Part shown: positions 23,815-31,595 of the stretch, piece after piece
How the letters are laid out: the number at the start of each line of letters is the position of its first letter
Position numbering within the stretch: the stretch's first letter is position 1
Source: Casp-actino8 sp046091365
GTDB taxonomy: Bacteria; Actinomycetota; Acidimicrobiia; Acidimicrobiales; Ilumatobacteraceae
NCBI GenBank assembly: GCA_046091365.1
Contig: JBJTBM010000031.1
Span: 1 to 37,275 of the forward strand
Length of the DNA: 37,275 bases
Direction of reading: 5' to 3'
Program-made: the position numbers and the translations under genes
The notes under the pieces: model-generated
The model's input: the letters and a program-made list of their open reading frames with translations, nothing else
Databases searched by the model: none
Told to the model about the DNA's origin: nothing

Positions 23815-24785
23815 ACAAATCGTCGAGGGGGAACGCGGCGCGAACGATCGTCGTCGGTGCGGCCCAACTCGGACCCGTGCAAAGGGTCGATTCACGTTCG
23901 TCGGTGGTTGACCGGATGATCGACCTGCTGCGCGAGGCGTCCGCTCGCGGTTGCGACCTGGTGGTCTTCCCCGAGTTGGCTCTGACGACGTTCTTCCCCC
24001 GGTGGTTCGTCGACGACATCGCACAGGCCGACCACTGGTACGAGACCGAGATGCCTGGTCCCGAGACTCGTCCTCTCTTCGAGGAAGCAGCCCGACTCGG
24101 AATCGGATTCTCGCTCGGATACGCCGAACTGACCGCCCCGGACTCCGAGGGCGTCCGGCATCGCTACAACACCCAGATACTGGTCGACCGAGCGGGAGCG
24201 ATCATCGGTCGCTATCACAAGGTTCACATTCCCGGTCATGCCGAGCACGAACCGGATCGACCTTTCCAACATGCCGAGCGCTACTACTTCGAACCGGGAC
24301 CGGAGGGATTCGGGGTGTGGCGCGCCTTCGGGGGCATCGTCGGCATGATGACGTGCAACGACCGTCGCTGGCCCGAGTCGTATCGTGAGATGGGTTTGCA
24401 AGGTGTCGAGTTGATCCTCTGTGGGTACAACACCCCCATTCATTACGTGCCCGACCCGAGCCAGGACATCCTCCAGGGATTCCACAACGCTCTCGTCATG
24501 CAGTCGGGTGCGTATCAGAACGGAACGTGGGTGGTCGGTGTCGCCAAGGGCGGCGTCGAGGAGGGCGTCGACTCGCTCGGGCAGTCGTGCATCATCGCAC
24601 CGAGCGGTCAGATCGTCGCCCAGACACTCACGACCGACGACGAGTTGATCGTCGCGTCCTGCGATCTCGACTGGTGTGATCGCTACAAGAAGACGCTCTT
24701 CGATTTCGACAAGTACCGACGTCCCGAGGTGTACACGCGAATCACGTCACAACGCGGTTCCGTACCGCCACCGGGCGGAGAGTGA
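23811..24785 (+). CDS. N-carbamoyl-D-amino acid hydrolase (nitrilase superfamily)
   Basis: A 324-residue C-N hydrolase closely following the Agrobacterium D-carbamoylase pattern: FPELALTTFFPRW (Glu55), EMPGPETRPLFEEAARLGIGF, the lysine loop GRYHKVHIPGH (Lys137), PFQHAERYYFEPGPEGFGVW and the nucleophile loop MTCNDRRWPE (Cys182). The Glu-Lys-Cys triad is complete. The reaction would release CO2, ammonia and a D-amino acid from its N-carbamoyl derivative, the last step of hydantoin breakdown; pyrimidine ureido products are an alternative. Its stop is followed directly by the molybdenum hydroxylase gene. Confidence 0.92.
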   Translation: MNKSSRGNAARTIVVGAAQLGPVQRVDSRSSVVDRMIDLLREASARGCDLVVFPELALTTFFPRWFVDDIAQADHWYETEMPGPETRPLFEEAARLGIGFSLGYAELTAPDSEGVRHRYNTQILVDRAGAIIGRYHKVHIPGHAEHEPDRPFQHAERYYFEPGPEGFGVWRAFGGIVGMMTCNDRRWPESYREMGLQGVELILCGYNTPIHYVPDPSQDILQGFHNALVMQSGAYQNGTWVVGVAKGGVEEGVDSLGQSCIIAPSGQIVAQTLTTDDELIVASCDLDWCDRYKKTLFDFDKYRRPEVYTRITSQRGSVPPPGGE

Positions 24786-24796
24786 GAGGGCACGCC

Positions 24797-27412
24797 ATGA
24801 CGAACGATGGCACTTCGGTCTCGATGGACGAGCCGACGACGGCCGTGAGCCTCAACGTCAACGGTCGCGACGTGCGCGTGCGCGGCGATCACCCACACCT
24901 TCTCGCGGCACTACGCGAGGAACTCGACCTCACGGCGGCCAAGGACGGCTGCTCGCCGTCGGGACAGTGCGGGTGTTGCACCGTGATGATCGACGGCAAG
25001 CCGGTGGTCAGCTGTCAGCAGTCGTTGAGCAAGGTCGAGGGTCGCGCGATAGTGACCCTCGAGGGCGTCGACGAATCCGAACGCGCGGCCTACGCCGAGG
25101 CGTTCGCCGCGTGCGGCGGTTTGCAGTGCGGTTTCTGCATACCGGGCATCATCATGCGCGCCAAGGGTCAGGTCGACAAGAAGGGTTCGTCGCTCACCCG
25201 CTCCGACATGTCCAAGCATCTCGGAGCGAACCTCTGTCGTTGCACCGGATACGTCAAGGTGCTCGACGCCATCGAAGCGGTCGCCCTCCAGAAGCCCGTC
25301 GTGGCCGTGCCGCCCGGCGGAATTGGATCGACCGGCATGAAATACGAAGCCCGCGATCTCGCTCTGGGCGACCGTGGATACGTCGACGACATTCGGGTGC
25401 CGGGAATGCTGCACGCCTCGTTGCACCTCACCGCCCACGCGCGCGCCGACGTGATCTCGATCGACACCTCGACGGCGCTGACGGCACCCGGAGTCGTCGC
25501 CGTGTTCACCGCGGCCGACATTCCCGCCGAGTTGCGCGTGGGACTCATTCACAAGGATTGGCCGGTGATGATCCCGGTCGGCGGACGCACCAGTTACGCC
25601 GGTGACGTCATCGCGGTCGTCGTCGCCGCGACCCGTCGACAGTCACGGCACGCCGCCACCCTCGTCAAGGTCGACTACGCACCACTGCGCCCGATCACCG
25701 ATCCTGTCGCCGCCGTGACCAGTGACGATGTGGCGGTGTGGGGCACGAAGGACAACGTTCTCAGTACGTCGCGCTACTCGCGCGGCGACGTCGTCGTGGC
25801 CCTCGCCGGGTCGGCGCACGTCGTGAACGAGGTCTTCGAGACCCAGCGCATCGAGCACGCCTTCCTGGAACCCGAGAGCACCGTGGCGGTCCCGTCCGGG
25901 GCGGGCGACCACCGAACGCTGCACGTCTATTCCGGCGGGCAAGGTGTCTGGGACGACCGCAACGACATCGCCCGGGTTCTCGGCGTCGCGAACGACCGCG
26001 TCACCGTGGAGTTGATCACCAACGGGGGTGCGTTCGGCGGCAAGGAGGACATGAGCAATCAGGCTCATACCGCTCTCGCCTCGTGGTTGCTCGACACGCC
26101 GGTGAAGTGCACGCTGTCGCGCGAAGAGTCGTTCCTGATGCACCCCAAACGACATCCGATCCGAATGGAGTACACGGCCGGCTGCGACGAGAAGGGACGA
26201 CTCACGGCGTTGCGGGTGCGCGCCGTCGGGGACAGTGGAGCCTACGCCAGCGTCGGGATGAAGGTGCTCGAGCGCATGGCCGGACACGCGAGTGGTCCGT
26301 ACCGCGTCGGTTCGATCGACGTCGAAGCGATCGCCGCTCGGACCAACAATCCCGTGTGCGGTGCGTTCCGCGGCTTCGGAGCCAACCAGGCCCAGTTCGC
26401 GATGGAGGGGGTGATGGATCGCCTCGCCGCACTGGTCGGAATCGACGGCTGGACGATGCGCGAACGCAACGTCATTCGTCCCGGTGACGTCTGGGGTCCC
26501 GGCCAGATCATGGACGACGGTTGTCTCGGTGCGTCCAAGTGCCTCGAGACGATCAAGCCCCATTTCGACGCGGCGCGCGCCGCCGGCCACGCGGTGGGTC
26601 TCGGACTCGGTCTCAAGAACTCCGGGCTCGGCAACGGCTTCAAGGAGATCAGCGGTGCCGTCGTCCACTTCCGCGCCGACGGCGTCATCGAGGTGCGCCA
26701 CGGTTGGACCGAGATGGGTCAGGGGATCAACACCGTCGCACTCCAGGTCGCCGTCGAGGAACTCGGTATCGACCCCGACGATGTGCGGGTCATCGTCGAC
26801 ACCACCCGCGAACTGGGTTTCGGTCAGACCACCGGCTCACGCGGAACCCTGATGGGTGCCGGTGCGGTGAAGGCGGCCTGTGAGGCGGCGCGTGCGGACG
26901 GTTGTCGAACGGGCGTCGACTACCACGGTGAATACCGGGTCGACTGGACCCAGAAGCTCGGCGAGGTCGAGAACCCCACCATCCACTCGACCTTCGGCTA
27001 CGCGGCGCAATTGGTGGTCGTGGATCGTGCCACCGGGGCGATCATCGAGGTGGTGGCGGCCCACGACGTCGGTCGTGCGGTCAATCCGACTTTGTGCGAG
27101 GGACAAATCGAGGGCAGCGTCCACATGGGTCTCGGCTACGCCTTGTCGGAGGACTTCCCCAGCGATCCCGAAACGGGGTTCCCCACCGCCAAGACGTTGC
27201 GGTCGCTCGGGATCCTGCGCGCCAAGGATGTCCCGCCCATCACGGTGATCCTCGTGGAGTCACCCGAACCGAATTCCCCGTACGGGATCAAGGGCGTGGG
27301 CGAGATCGGCCTCGTGCCGACCGCCGGAGCGGTCGCCGCGGCACTGCACGATCACGACGGGCAGTGGCGCAACCGACTGCCGATGATGCGACGCGACGAG
27401 GATGGCGAGTGA
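24797..27412 (+). CDS. Molybdenum hydroxylase with fused 2Fe-2S and molybdopterin domains (selenium-dependent xanthine dehydrogenase/aldehyde oxidoreductase type)
   Basis: An 871-residue single-chain enzyme without a FAD domain. Residues 1-165 hold two 2Fe-2S clusters: Cys52, 58, 61, 73 (KDGCSPSGQCGCCTV) and Cys111, 114, 147, 149 (LQCGFC, NLCRCTGY). Then come the a/b hammerhead (about 190-300) and the molybdopterin domains, with GGAFGGKEDMSNQ, CGAFRGFGANQAQFA, GQTTGSRGTLMGAGA and the active-site Glu region GIKGVGEIGLVPT. The layout matches the Desulfovibrio aldehyde oxidoreductase type and the XdhD/selenium-dependent XDH group of purine clusters. It probably hydroxylates an N-heterocycle. ATG at 24797 has GAGAGGG upstream; GTG at 24782 is an alternative. 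It overlaps the amidohydrolase gene (GTGA). Confidence 0.93.
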   Translation: MTNDGTSVSMDEPTTAVSLNVNGRDVRVRGDHPHLLAALREELDLTAAKDGCSPSGQCGCCTVMIDGKPVVSCQQSLSKVEGRAIVTLEGVDESERAAYAEAFAACGGLQCGFCIPGIIMRAKGQVDKKGSSLTRSDMSKHLGANLCRCTGYVKVLDAIEAVALQKPVVAVPPGGIGSTGMKYEARDLALGDRGYVDDIRVPGMLHASLHLTAHARADVISIDTSTALTAPGVVAVFTAADIPAELRVGLIHKDWPVMIPVGGRTSYAGDVIAVVVAATRRQSRHAATLVKVDYAPLRPITDPVAAVTSDDVAVWGTKDNVLSTSRYSRGDVVVALAGSAHVVNEVFETQRIEHAFLEPESTVAVPSGAGDHRTLHVYSGGQGVWDDRNDIARVLGVANDRVTVELITNGGAFGGKEDMSNQAHTALASWLLDTPVKCTLSREESFLMHPKRHPIRMEYTAGCDEKGRLTALRVRAVGDSGAYASVGMKVLERMAGHASGPYRVGSIDVEAIAARTNNPVCGAFRGFGANQAQFAMEGVMDRLAALVGIDGWTMRERNVIRPGDVWGPGQIMDDGCLGASKCLETIKPHFDAARAAGHAVGLGLGLKNSGLGNGFKEISGAVVHFRADGVIEVRHGWTEMGQGINTVALQVAVEELGIDPDDVRVIVDTTRELGFGQTTGSRGTLMGAGAVKAACEAARADGCRTGVDYHGEYRVDWTQKLGEVENPTIHSTFGYAAQLVVVDRATGAIIEVVAAHDVGRAVNPTLCEGQIEGSVHMGLGYALSEDFPSDPETGFPTAKTLRSLGILRAKDVPPITVILVESPEPNSPYGIKGVGEIGLVPTAGAVAAALHDHDGQWRNRLPMMRRDEDGE

Positions 27413-28431
27413 GCAACGTCACTCCGGGTCTGGTGTGTTCGCACCACCACCTCTATTCGTCACTCGCTCGTGGTATGCCGGCTCCTCCGGTGCAACCGCG
27501 ATCGTTCCGGCAGATACTCGAGCAGGTGTGGTGGCGCCTGGATCGAGCTCTCGACGCCGACACCCTGCACTGGTCGGCGATGCTCGGCGCGGCCGAGGCA
27601 CTCATGTGCGGAACCACGGGGATCGTCGATCACCACGAGAGCCCCGATTTCATCGAGGGGTCCCTCGACATCATCGCCGCGGCGTGCGAGACCGTCGGTG
27701 TGCGGGTGAGTTGCGCCTACGGGGTGACCGAACGCCACGGTATCGACGCGGGACGACGTGGTCTCGCCGAGAACGAGCGGTACCTCCGTTCCGGAGGTCG
27801 GGGAATGATCGGGGTGCACGCCGCGTTCACCTGCTCGGACGAGTTGCTGGCATCGGCCGCCGGTCTGGCCGCCGATCTCGGGGTCGGCGTGCACATCCAT
27901 GTCGCCGAGGGTGTCGACGACCGTGACGCCGGACGTCGACTCGAAAACCTGGCCCAGGACGACTGGCTGTTGGTGCACTGTGTCCATCTCGATCGACCGC
28001 TACCGGGTCGGGTGGCCCATAATCCTCGCTCCAACATGAACAACGCGGTCGGCTACGCCCGCCCGTTGGCACTCGCCAATCGCGTGGTCCTCGGCACCGA
28101 CGGCATCGGAGCCGACATGCTTGAAGAAGTCCGACTCGCGCACGTCGCCGCTCGAGCTCACGACGTCACGGTGTCCCCGGAATCGTCGTGGACCTGGCTC
28201 GAGAACGGCTGGGATCTCATCCCCGAGTCCCGTGACGATCGTGTCGAATGGAACTACGACCACGCCGACAGCGCCTGGCACGTTGCGTTCTCCCCCGGGA
28301 CACGGGCCGTGCGGGTGGTGTCGGCGGGCGGCGAGACCCTCCTTCGCGACGGTCGACCGACTCGGGTCGACATCGACGAGGTCCGCGCCAAGGCCGCCGA
28401 GGCCGCTCGAAGACTCTTCGCCAAACTCTGA
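27409..28431 (+). CDS. Compact SsnA-like amidohydrolase (lacks the N-terminal beta-sandwich)
   Basis: A 340-residue metal-dependent deaminase/amidohydrolase. The sequence SHHHLYSSLARGM (H12-x-H14) and FRQILEQVWWRLDRALDADTLHWSAMLGAAEAL is the SsnA/TrzN-type N-terminal barrel; later HIHVAEG, VHCVHLD and LGTDGIGADMLEE supply the other metal ligands and acid. SsnA proteins are about 440 residues and start with some 55 residues of beta-sandwich; here the reading begins at the first metal strand, because the frame upstream lies inside the previous gene. GTG at 27409 overlaps that gene by 4 bp. In E. coli ssnA lies in a purine-related cluster with a molybdenum hydroxylase, as here. Deamination of a purine-type ring is plausible. 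Confidence 0.82.
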   Translation: MSNVTPGLVCSHHHLYSSLARGMPAPPVQPRSFRQILEQVWWRLDRALDADTLHWSAMLGAAEALMCGTTGIVDHHESPDFIEGSLDIIAAACETVGVRVSCAYGVTERHGIDAGRRGLAENERYLRSGGRGMIGVHAAFTCSDELLASAAGLAADLGVGVHIHVAEGVDDRDAGRRLENLAQDDWLLVHCVHLDRPLPGRVAHNPRSNMNNAVGYARPLALANRVVLGTDGIGADMLEEVRLAHVAARAHDVTVSPESSWTWLENGWDLIPESRDDRVEWNYDHADSAWHVAFSPGTRAVRVVSAGGETLLRDGRPTRVDIDEVRAKAAEAARRLFAKL

Positions 28432-28445
28432 ACAGTGGAGGAAAC

Positions 28446-29453
28446 ATGAACCAGCCCGTCGCCATCTACCTTCAGGACGCCCATCGCATTCGCGAAGGAA
28501 TGGAGTTCGCCCGTTACGCCGAGGCGAAGGGGTTCGACGCGGTGTGGCAGGCCGAGAGCCGACTCGTGCGCGAGGCCACGGTTCCCATGGCCGCGTTCGC
28601 CAGCGTCACCGACCACATCAAGGTCGGTAGCGGCGTCGTCGACTGCTGGAGTCGAAACCCCGCCAGACTCGCCGCGACGTTCTCGACCCTCGACGACCTG
28701 GCGCCGGGCCGGGTGATCCTCGGTATCGGAGCGTGGTGGGATCCCCTCGCCCAGAAGGTCGGCATCGATCGCAGCAGGCCGTTGCGAGTGATGCGCGAGA
28801 TCGTCACCAACGTGCGCGGTCTGCTCAACAACGAGACGGTCACCTTCGACGGCGAATACGTGCATCTCGACGGCGTCGAACTCGACTACGTGTACCAGGA
28901 GCGGCGTCCCAAGGACGTTCCGATCTACATCGGGGCCACCGGGATGCAGATGATGGAACTTACCGGCGAGATCGCCGATGGCGCAGTCCTCAATTATCTC
29001 GTGTCCCCCGACTACAACGACCAGGCTCTGGAGGCCCTGGACAAGGGCGCCCGCAAGGCGGGGCGCACTCTCGACGACATCGATCGACCGCAATTGGTGG
29101 TGTGCAGCGTGCACGAAGACCACCAGACCGCCCTCGACATGGCGCGTTTGATGGTCACCCAGTATCTCGGTCAGCAACCACACATCATGAAGGCGTCGGG
29201 AGTGCCACAGTCGCTCCTCGACGAGGTCGGCAACGTGCTGACGTGGCCCGCCACTCACGAACAAGTGGTGGCTGCGAGCAAGCTCGTGCCCGACGAGATC
29301 GTCAACATGCTCACCGCCAGCGGCACACCGGCCGAGGCGCGGGCGAAGGTGCGCCACTACATCGAGCACGGGTGCACCTGCCCGATCCTCTATCCGTTGG
29401 GCGACGTCAGGGCGATGATCGACGCGTTCGCCGGTTGGGACGGGCGTTCGTGA
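28446..29453 (+). CDS. LLM-class F420/flavin-dependent oxidoreductase
   Basis: A 335-residue luciferase-like TIM-barrel protein. It starts MNQPVAIYLQDAHRIREGMEFARYAEAKGFDAVWQAES, with KVGSGVVDCWSRNPARLAATFSTLDDLAPGRVILGIGAW, then PIYIGATGMQMMELTGEIADGAVLNYLVS and a C-terminal cofactor region. Actinobacterial relatives bind F420 (methylene-H4MPT reductase type) or FMN. Either a hydride transfer or, as in RutA-like enzymes, a ring-opening oxygenation is possible. It follows the amidohydrolase by 14 bp and carries a good ribosome site (GGAGG before ATG 28446). It is the last gene of the first arm of the locus, ending 3 bp from the convergent pcs gene. Confidence 0.9.
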   Translation: MNQPVAIYLQDAHRIREGMEFARYAEAKGFDAVWQAESRLVREATVPMAAFASVTDHIKVGSGVVDCWSRNPARLAATFSTLDDLAPGRVILGIGAWWDPLAQKVGIDRSRPLRVMREIVTNVRGLLNNETVTFDGEYVHLDGVELDYVYQERRPKDVPIYIGATGMQMMELTGEIADGAVLNYLVSPDYNDQALEALDKGARKAGRTLDDIDRPQLVVCSVHEDHQTALDMARLMVTQYLGQQPHIMKASGVPQSLLDEVGNVLTWPATHEQVVAASKLVPDEIVNMLTASGTPAEARAKVRHYIEHGCTCPILYPLGDVRAMIDAFAGWDGRS

Positions 29454-29456
29454 CGT

Positions 29457-30176
29457 TCAGCGCTCGACGAGGTCGCTGACCCGACCCAGCGCGCGCGCCG
29501 CCGCCAGTGCCAGGATCGCAACCGGGCCCACCAGCAACGCGGCCTGGACACCCACGTTCGCCTCTCCACTCATCGCTAGCGCGGTGACGACGGCCCCGAT
29601 CCAGACGGTCATTGCCACCAGGTGGGTTCGGCGCCATTGCGCGGCACGCACCGGATGGGCGAATTCGACGTTGCTCAAGGTCAGTGCCGACAGGAGCAGG
29701 ATCACGACCGCGTTCGCCAGACCGTTTCCGGCCATGATCCACAAGGTCGGCACGGCCATGTTCCACGCCGAGGGGAACCCGCGGAACCAACCGTCGTCGG
29801 AGATCTGATCGGTCCGACTGAACCACAGTGACGATGTCATGAGCAGAACCGCGACCACCAACATCCCGTAGCGGTCGTGCGGAACCATCTCGAACCGCCA
29901 GAGAAAGGCCGCGGGGACGAGGACACAGGTCACGAAGTCGATCACCAGATCGAGCACGTAGCCGTCGTACTCCGGGTCGTCATCGTCGGGGAGAAGTCGT
30001 CGCGCCAACGGGCCGTCGATTCCGTCGATCAACTGGGCGACGAGCAGCCACACGATCGCCAGTCGCGCCGAGCCGTCCAGCACGGCCACCAAGGCCGCCA
30101 TGCCCACCAGAACCCCCGAGGCGGTGAAGGCGTGGAGGGCGAGCGAGAAATCCCGCGGTCGACGTGTTCCGGACAT
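29457..30176 (-). CDS. pcs: Phosphatidylcholine synthase (CDP-alcohol phosphatidyltransferase)
   Basis: A 239-residue membrane enzyme with about seven helices. The CDP-alcohol motif is D-G-I-D-G-P-L-A-R-R with later Gly72, Asp76 and Asp80 (YDGYVLDLVIDFV); the insert between is longer than in ordinary transferases, a mark of the Pcs family. FRGFPSAWNMAVPTLW and EFAHPVRAAQWRR fit bacterial Pcs, which joins free choline to CDP-diacylglycerol to make phosphatidylcholine. ATG at 30176 has TAGGGT (- strand, 30186-30191) about 9 nt upstream as a possible -10. It is inserted on the opposite strand between the two arms of the heterocycle locus, divergent from the FAD subunit gene. Confidence 0.84.
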   Translation of the reverse strand: MSGTRRPRDFSLALHAFTASGVLVGMAALVAVLDGSARLAIVWLLVAQLIDGIDGPLARRLLPDDDDPEYDGYVLDLVIDFVTCVLVPAAFLWRFEMVPHDRYGMLVVAVLLMTSSLWFSRTDQISDDGWFRGFPSAWNMAVPTLWIMAGNGLANAVVILLLSALTLSNVEFAHPVRAAQWRRTHLVAMTVWIGAVVTALAMSGEANVGVQAALLVGPVAILALAAARALGRVSDLVER

Positions 30177-30252
30177 GGACGACTGACCCTATTGCCTGAT
30201 TCGGCGACCCACTGGGCACCCGGGCACGTCCACCAACTCGGAGGCGAGGCGG

Positions 30253-30270
30253 GTTGACATTTTGTAAACT
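30253..30270 (+). promoter_or_regulatory. Palindromic operator overlapping a leaderless -10 box (site 2 of 2)
   Basis: GTTGACATTTTGTAAAC (30253-30269) is a 17-bp near-perfect dyad, GTTgACA-TTT-TGTaAAC, with one mismatch pair. TAAACT (30265-30270) is followed by CGACCC and the GTG at 30277. It shares 17 identical bases with site 1 and has the identical spacing to the start codon. Confidence 0.72.
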
Positions 30271-30276
30271 CGACCC

Positions 30277-31119
30277 GTGCCCGTTCTCAGCCCCCGGTCC
30301 GTCGACGATCTCCTCGAAATCTTGGCCGAGAACCCCGGGGCCAGCGTGTTGTCGGGTGGCACCGACCTGATGGTCGAGGTCAATCTGCATGGTCGCCGTC
30401 CCGACACCGTGATTCCGGTGCGCGGACTGCCCGAGTTGCGCGAATGGTCCCATCGACGCGGTGTGGTGACGATCGGCGCGGCCCTGCCCTACGCGGACAT
30501 GGAATCCGGTCCGCTGGCCGAACTCCTTCCCGCTCTGGCCCAAGCGGCCCGTACGGTGGGTTCACCCCAGATCCGTGCTGCGGGAACCATCGGCGGGAAC
30601 CTCGGCACCTGCTCCCCCGCCGGCGACACCCTGCCGGTACTCGCGGCCCTCGATGCGACGGTCCACATCCTGCACCGCGACGGTGGACGCGACGTCGCCT
30701 TCGCCGATTTCATGACCGGCGTCAAACGCAACTGCCTGCTCCAGGGCGAGTTCGTGCACTCGGTGTCGGTCCCGGTCGTCTCCGGTTGGCAGGGCTACGC
30801 CAAGGTCGGCACACGCAACGCCATGGTCATATCGACCGCCTCAGCCTGTCTCGTCCACGACGCCGACGAGGGCCGCGTCGCACTCGCGATGGGGGCCGTT
30901 GGTCCGACGATCCTGCGCGCCTCGTCCGCCGAGGCCTGGCTCGCCCGAACGACATCGTTGCGTGGCCCGGTTCGAATCGATCCCACGGTGGCCGAGGAGT
31001 TCGGGCGTCGTGCCGCAGCGGAATGCCGTCCGATCACCGACCATCGCTCCACCGCCGACTACCGCCGACACGCTGTCTCGGTGTTGGCCCGGCGCCTGCT
31101 CGAAAGGGCCATGCCATGA
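30277..31119 (+). CDS. Molybdenum hydroxylase FAD-binding subunit (XdhB/CoxM-like)
   Basis: A 280-residue protein of the FAD_binding_5/CO dehydrogenase M-subunit fold. Motifs are ASVLSGGTDLMVEV (first FAD loop), RTVGSPQIRAAGTIGGNLGTCSPAGDTLPVL (second FAD loop) and YAKVGTRNAMVIS. It passes electrons between the 2Fe-2S subunit and NAD+ or another acceptor. The gene order FAD-FeS-Mo is that of coxMSL-like operons. GTG at 30277 is the presumed first transcribed base. The stop overlaps the 2Fe-2S gene (ATGA). Confidence 0.9.
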   Translation: MPVLSPRSVDDLLEILAENPGASVLSGGTDLMVEVNLHGRRPDTVIPVRGLPELREWSHRRGVVTIGAALPYADMESGPLAELLPALAQAARTVGSPQIRAAGTIGGNLGTCSPAGDTLPVLAALDATVHILHRDGGRDVAFADFMTGVKRNCLLQGEFVHSVSVPVVSGWQGYAKVGTRNAMVISTASACLVHDADEGRVALAMGAVGPTILRASSAEAWLARTTSLRGPVRIDPTVAEEFGRRAAAECRPITDHRSTADYRRHAVSVLARRLLERAMP

Positions 31120-31595
31120 ACCTCGAGGCGTACACACTCGACATCAACGGCGAACGACGCGAGGTTCGCGACGCATGGATCGGCGAAAGTCTGCTGTACG
31201 TGCTGCGCGAGCGTCTCGGTCTGCCCGGAGCCAAGGGCGCGTGCGAACAGGGTGAGTGCGGGAGCTGCACCGTGATCATGGACGGTCGTGCGGTGTGTTC
31301 GTGCCTCGTCATGGCCGCCAGCGCGACCGACGCGACGATCCTGACGGTCGAGAGTCTCGGAACCGACGGTCAGCTCTCCGACGTGCAGCGGGCGTTCCTC
31401 GAGGAGGGTGGCGTGCAGTGCGGATTCTGCACGCCCGGATTCATCGTCGCGGTGCACCATCTGCTCGACGAGAATCCCCGTCCGAGCGACGATCAGATCA
31501 AAGAGGCGCTCTCGGGGAACATCTGTCGCTGCACGGGTTACGGACGCATCCTCGAAGCGGTCCGGAACGTCGCCGAGAAGCGGGCGAGCCGATGA
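31116..31595 (+). CDS. Molybdenum hydroxylase 2Fe-2S subunit (XdhC/CoxS-like)
   Basis: A 159-residue iron-sulfur protein. The N-terminal plant-ferredoxin cluster uses Cys43, 48, 51 and 63 (GACEQGECGSCTV and CSC). The C-terminal helical cluster uses Cys102, 105, 137 and 139 (VQCGFCTPGF, NICRCTGYGRIL). It relays electrons from molybdenum to the FAD subunit. ATG overlaps the upstream stop by 4 bp and its own stop overlaps the large subunit gene (ATGA), so the three subunits are made in step. Confidence 0.95.
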   Translation: MNLEAYTLDINGERREVRDAWIGESLLYVLRERLGLPGAKGACEQGECGSCTVIMDGRAVCSCLVMAASATDATILTVESLGTDGQLSDVQRAFLEEGGVQCGFCTPGFIVAVHHLLDENPRPSDDQIKEALSGNICRCTGYGRILEAVRNVAEKRASR

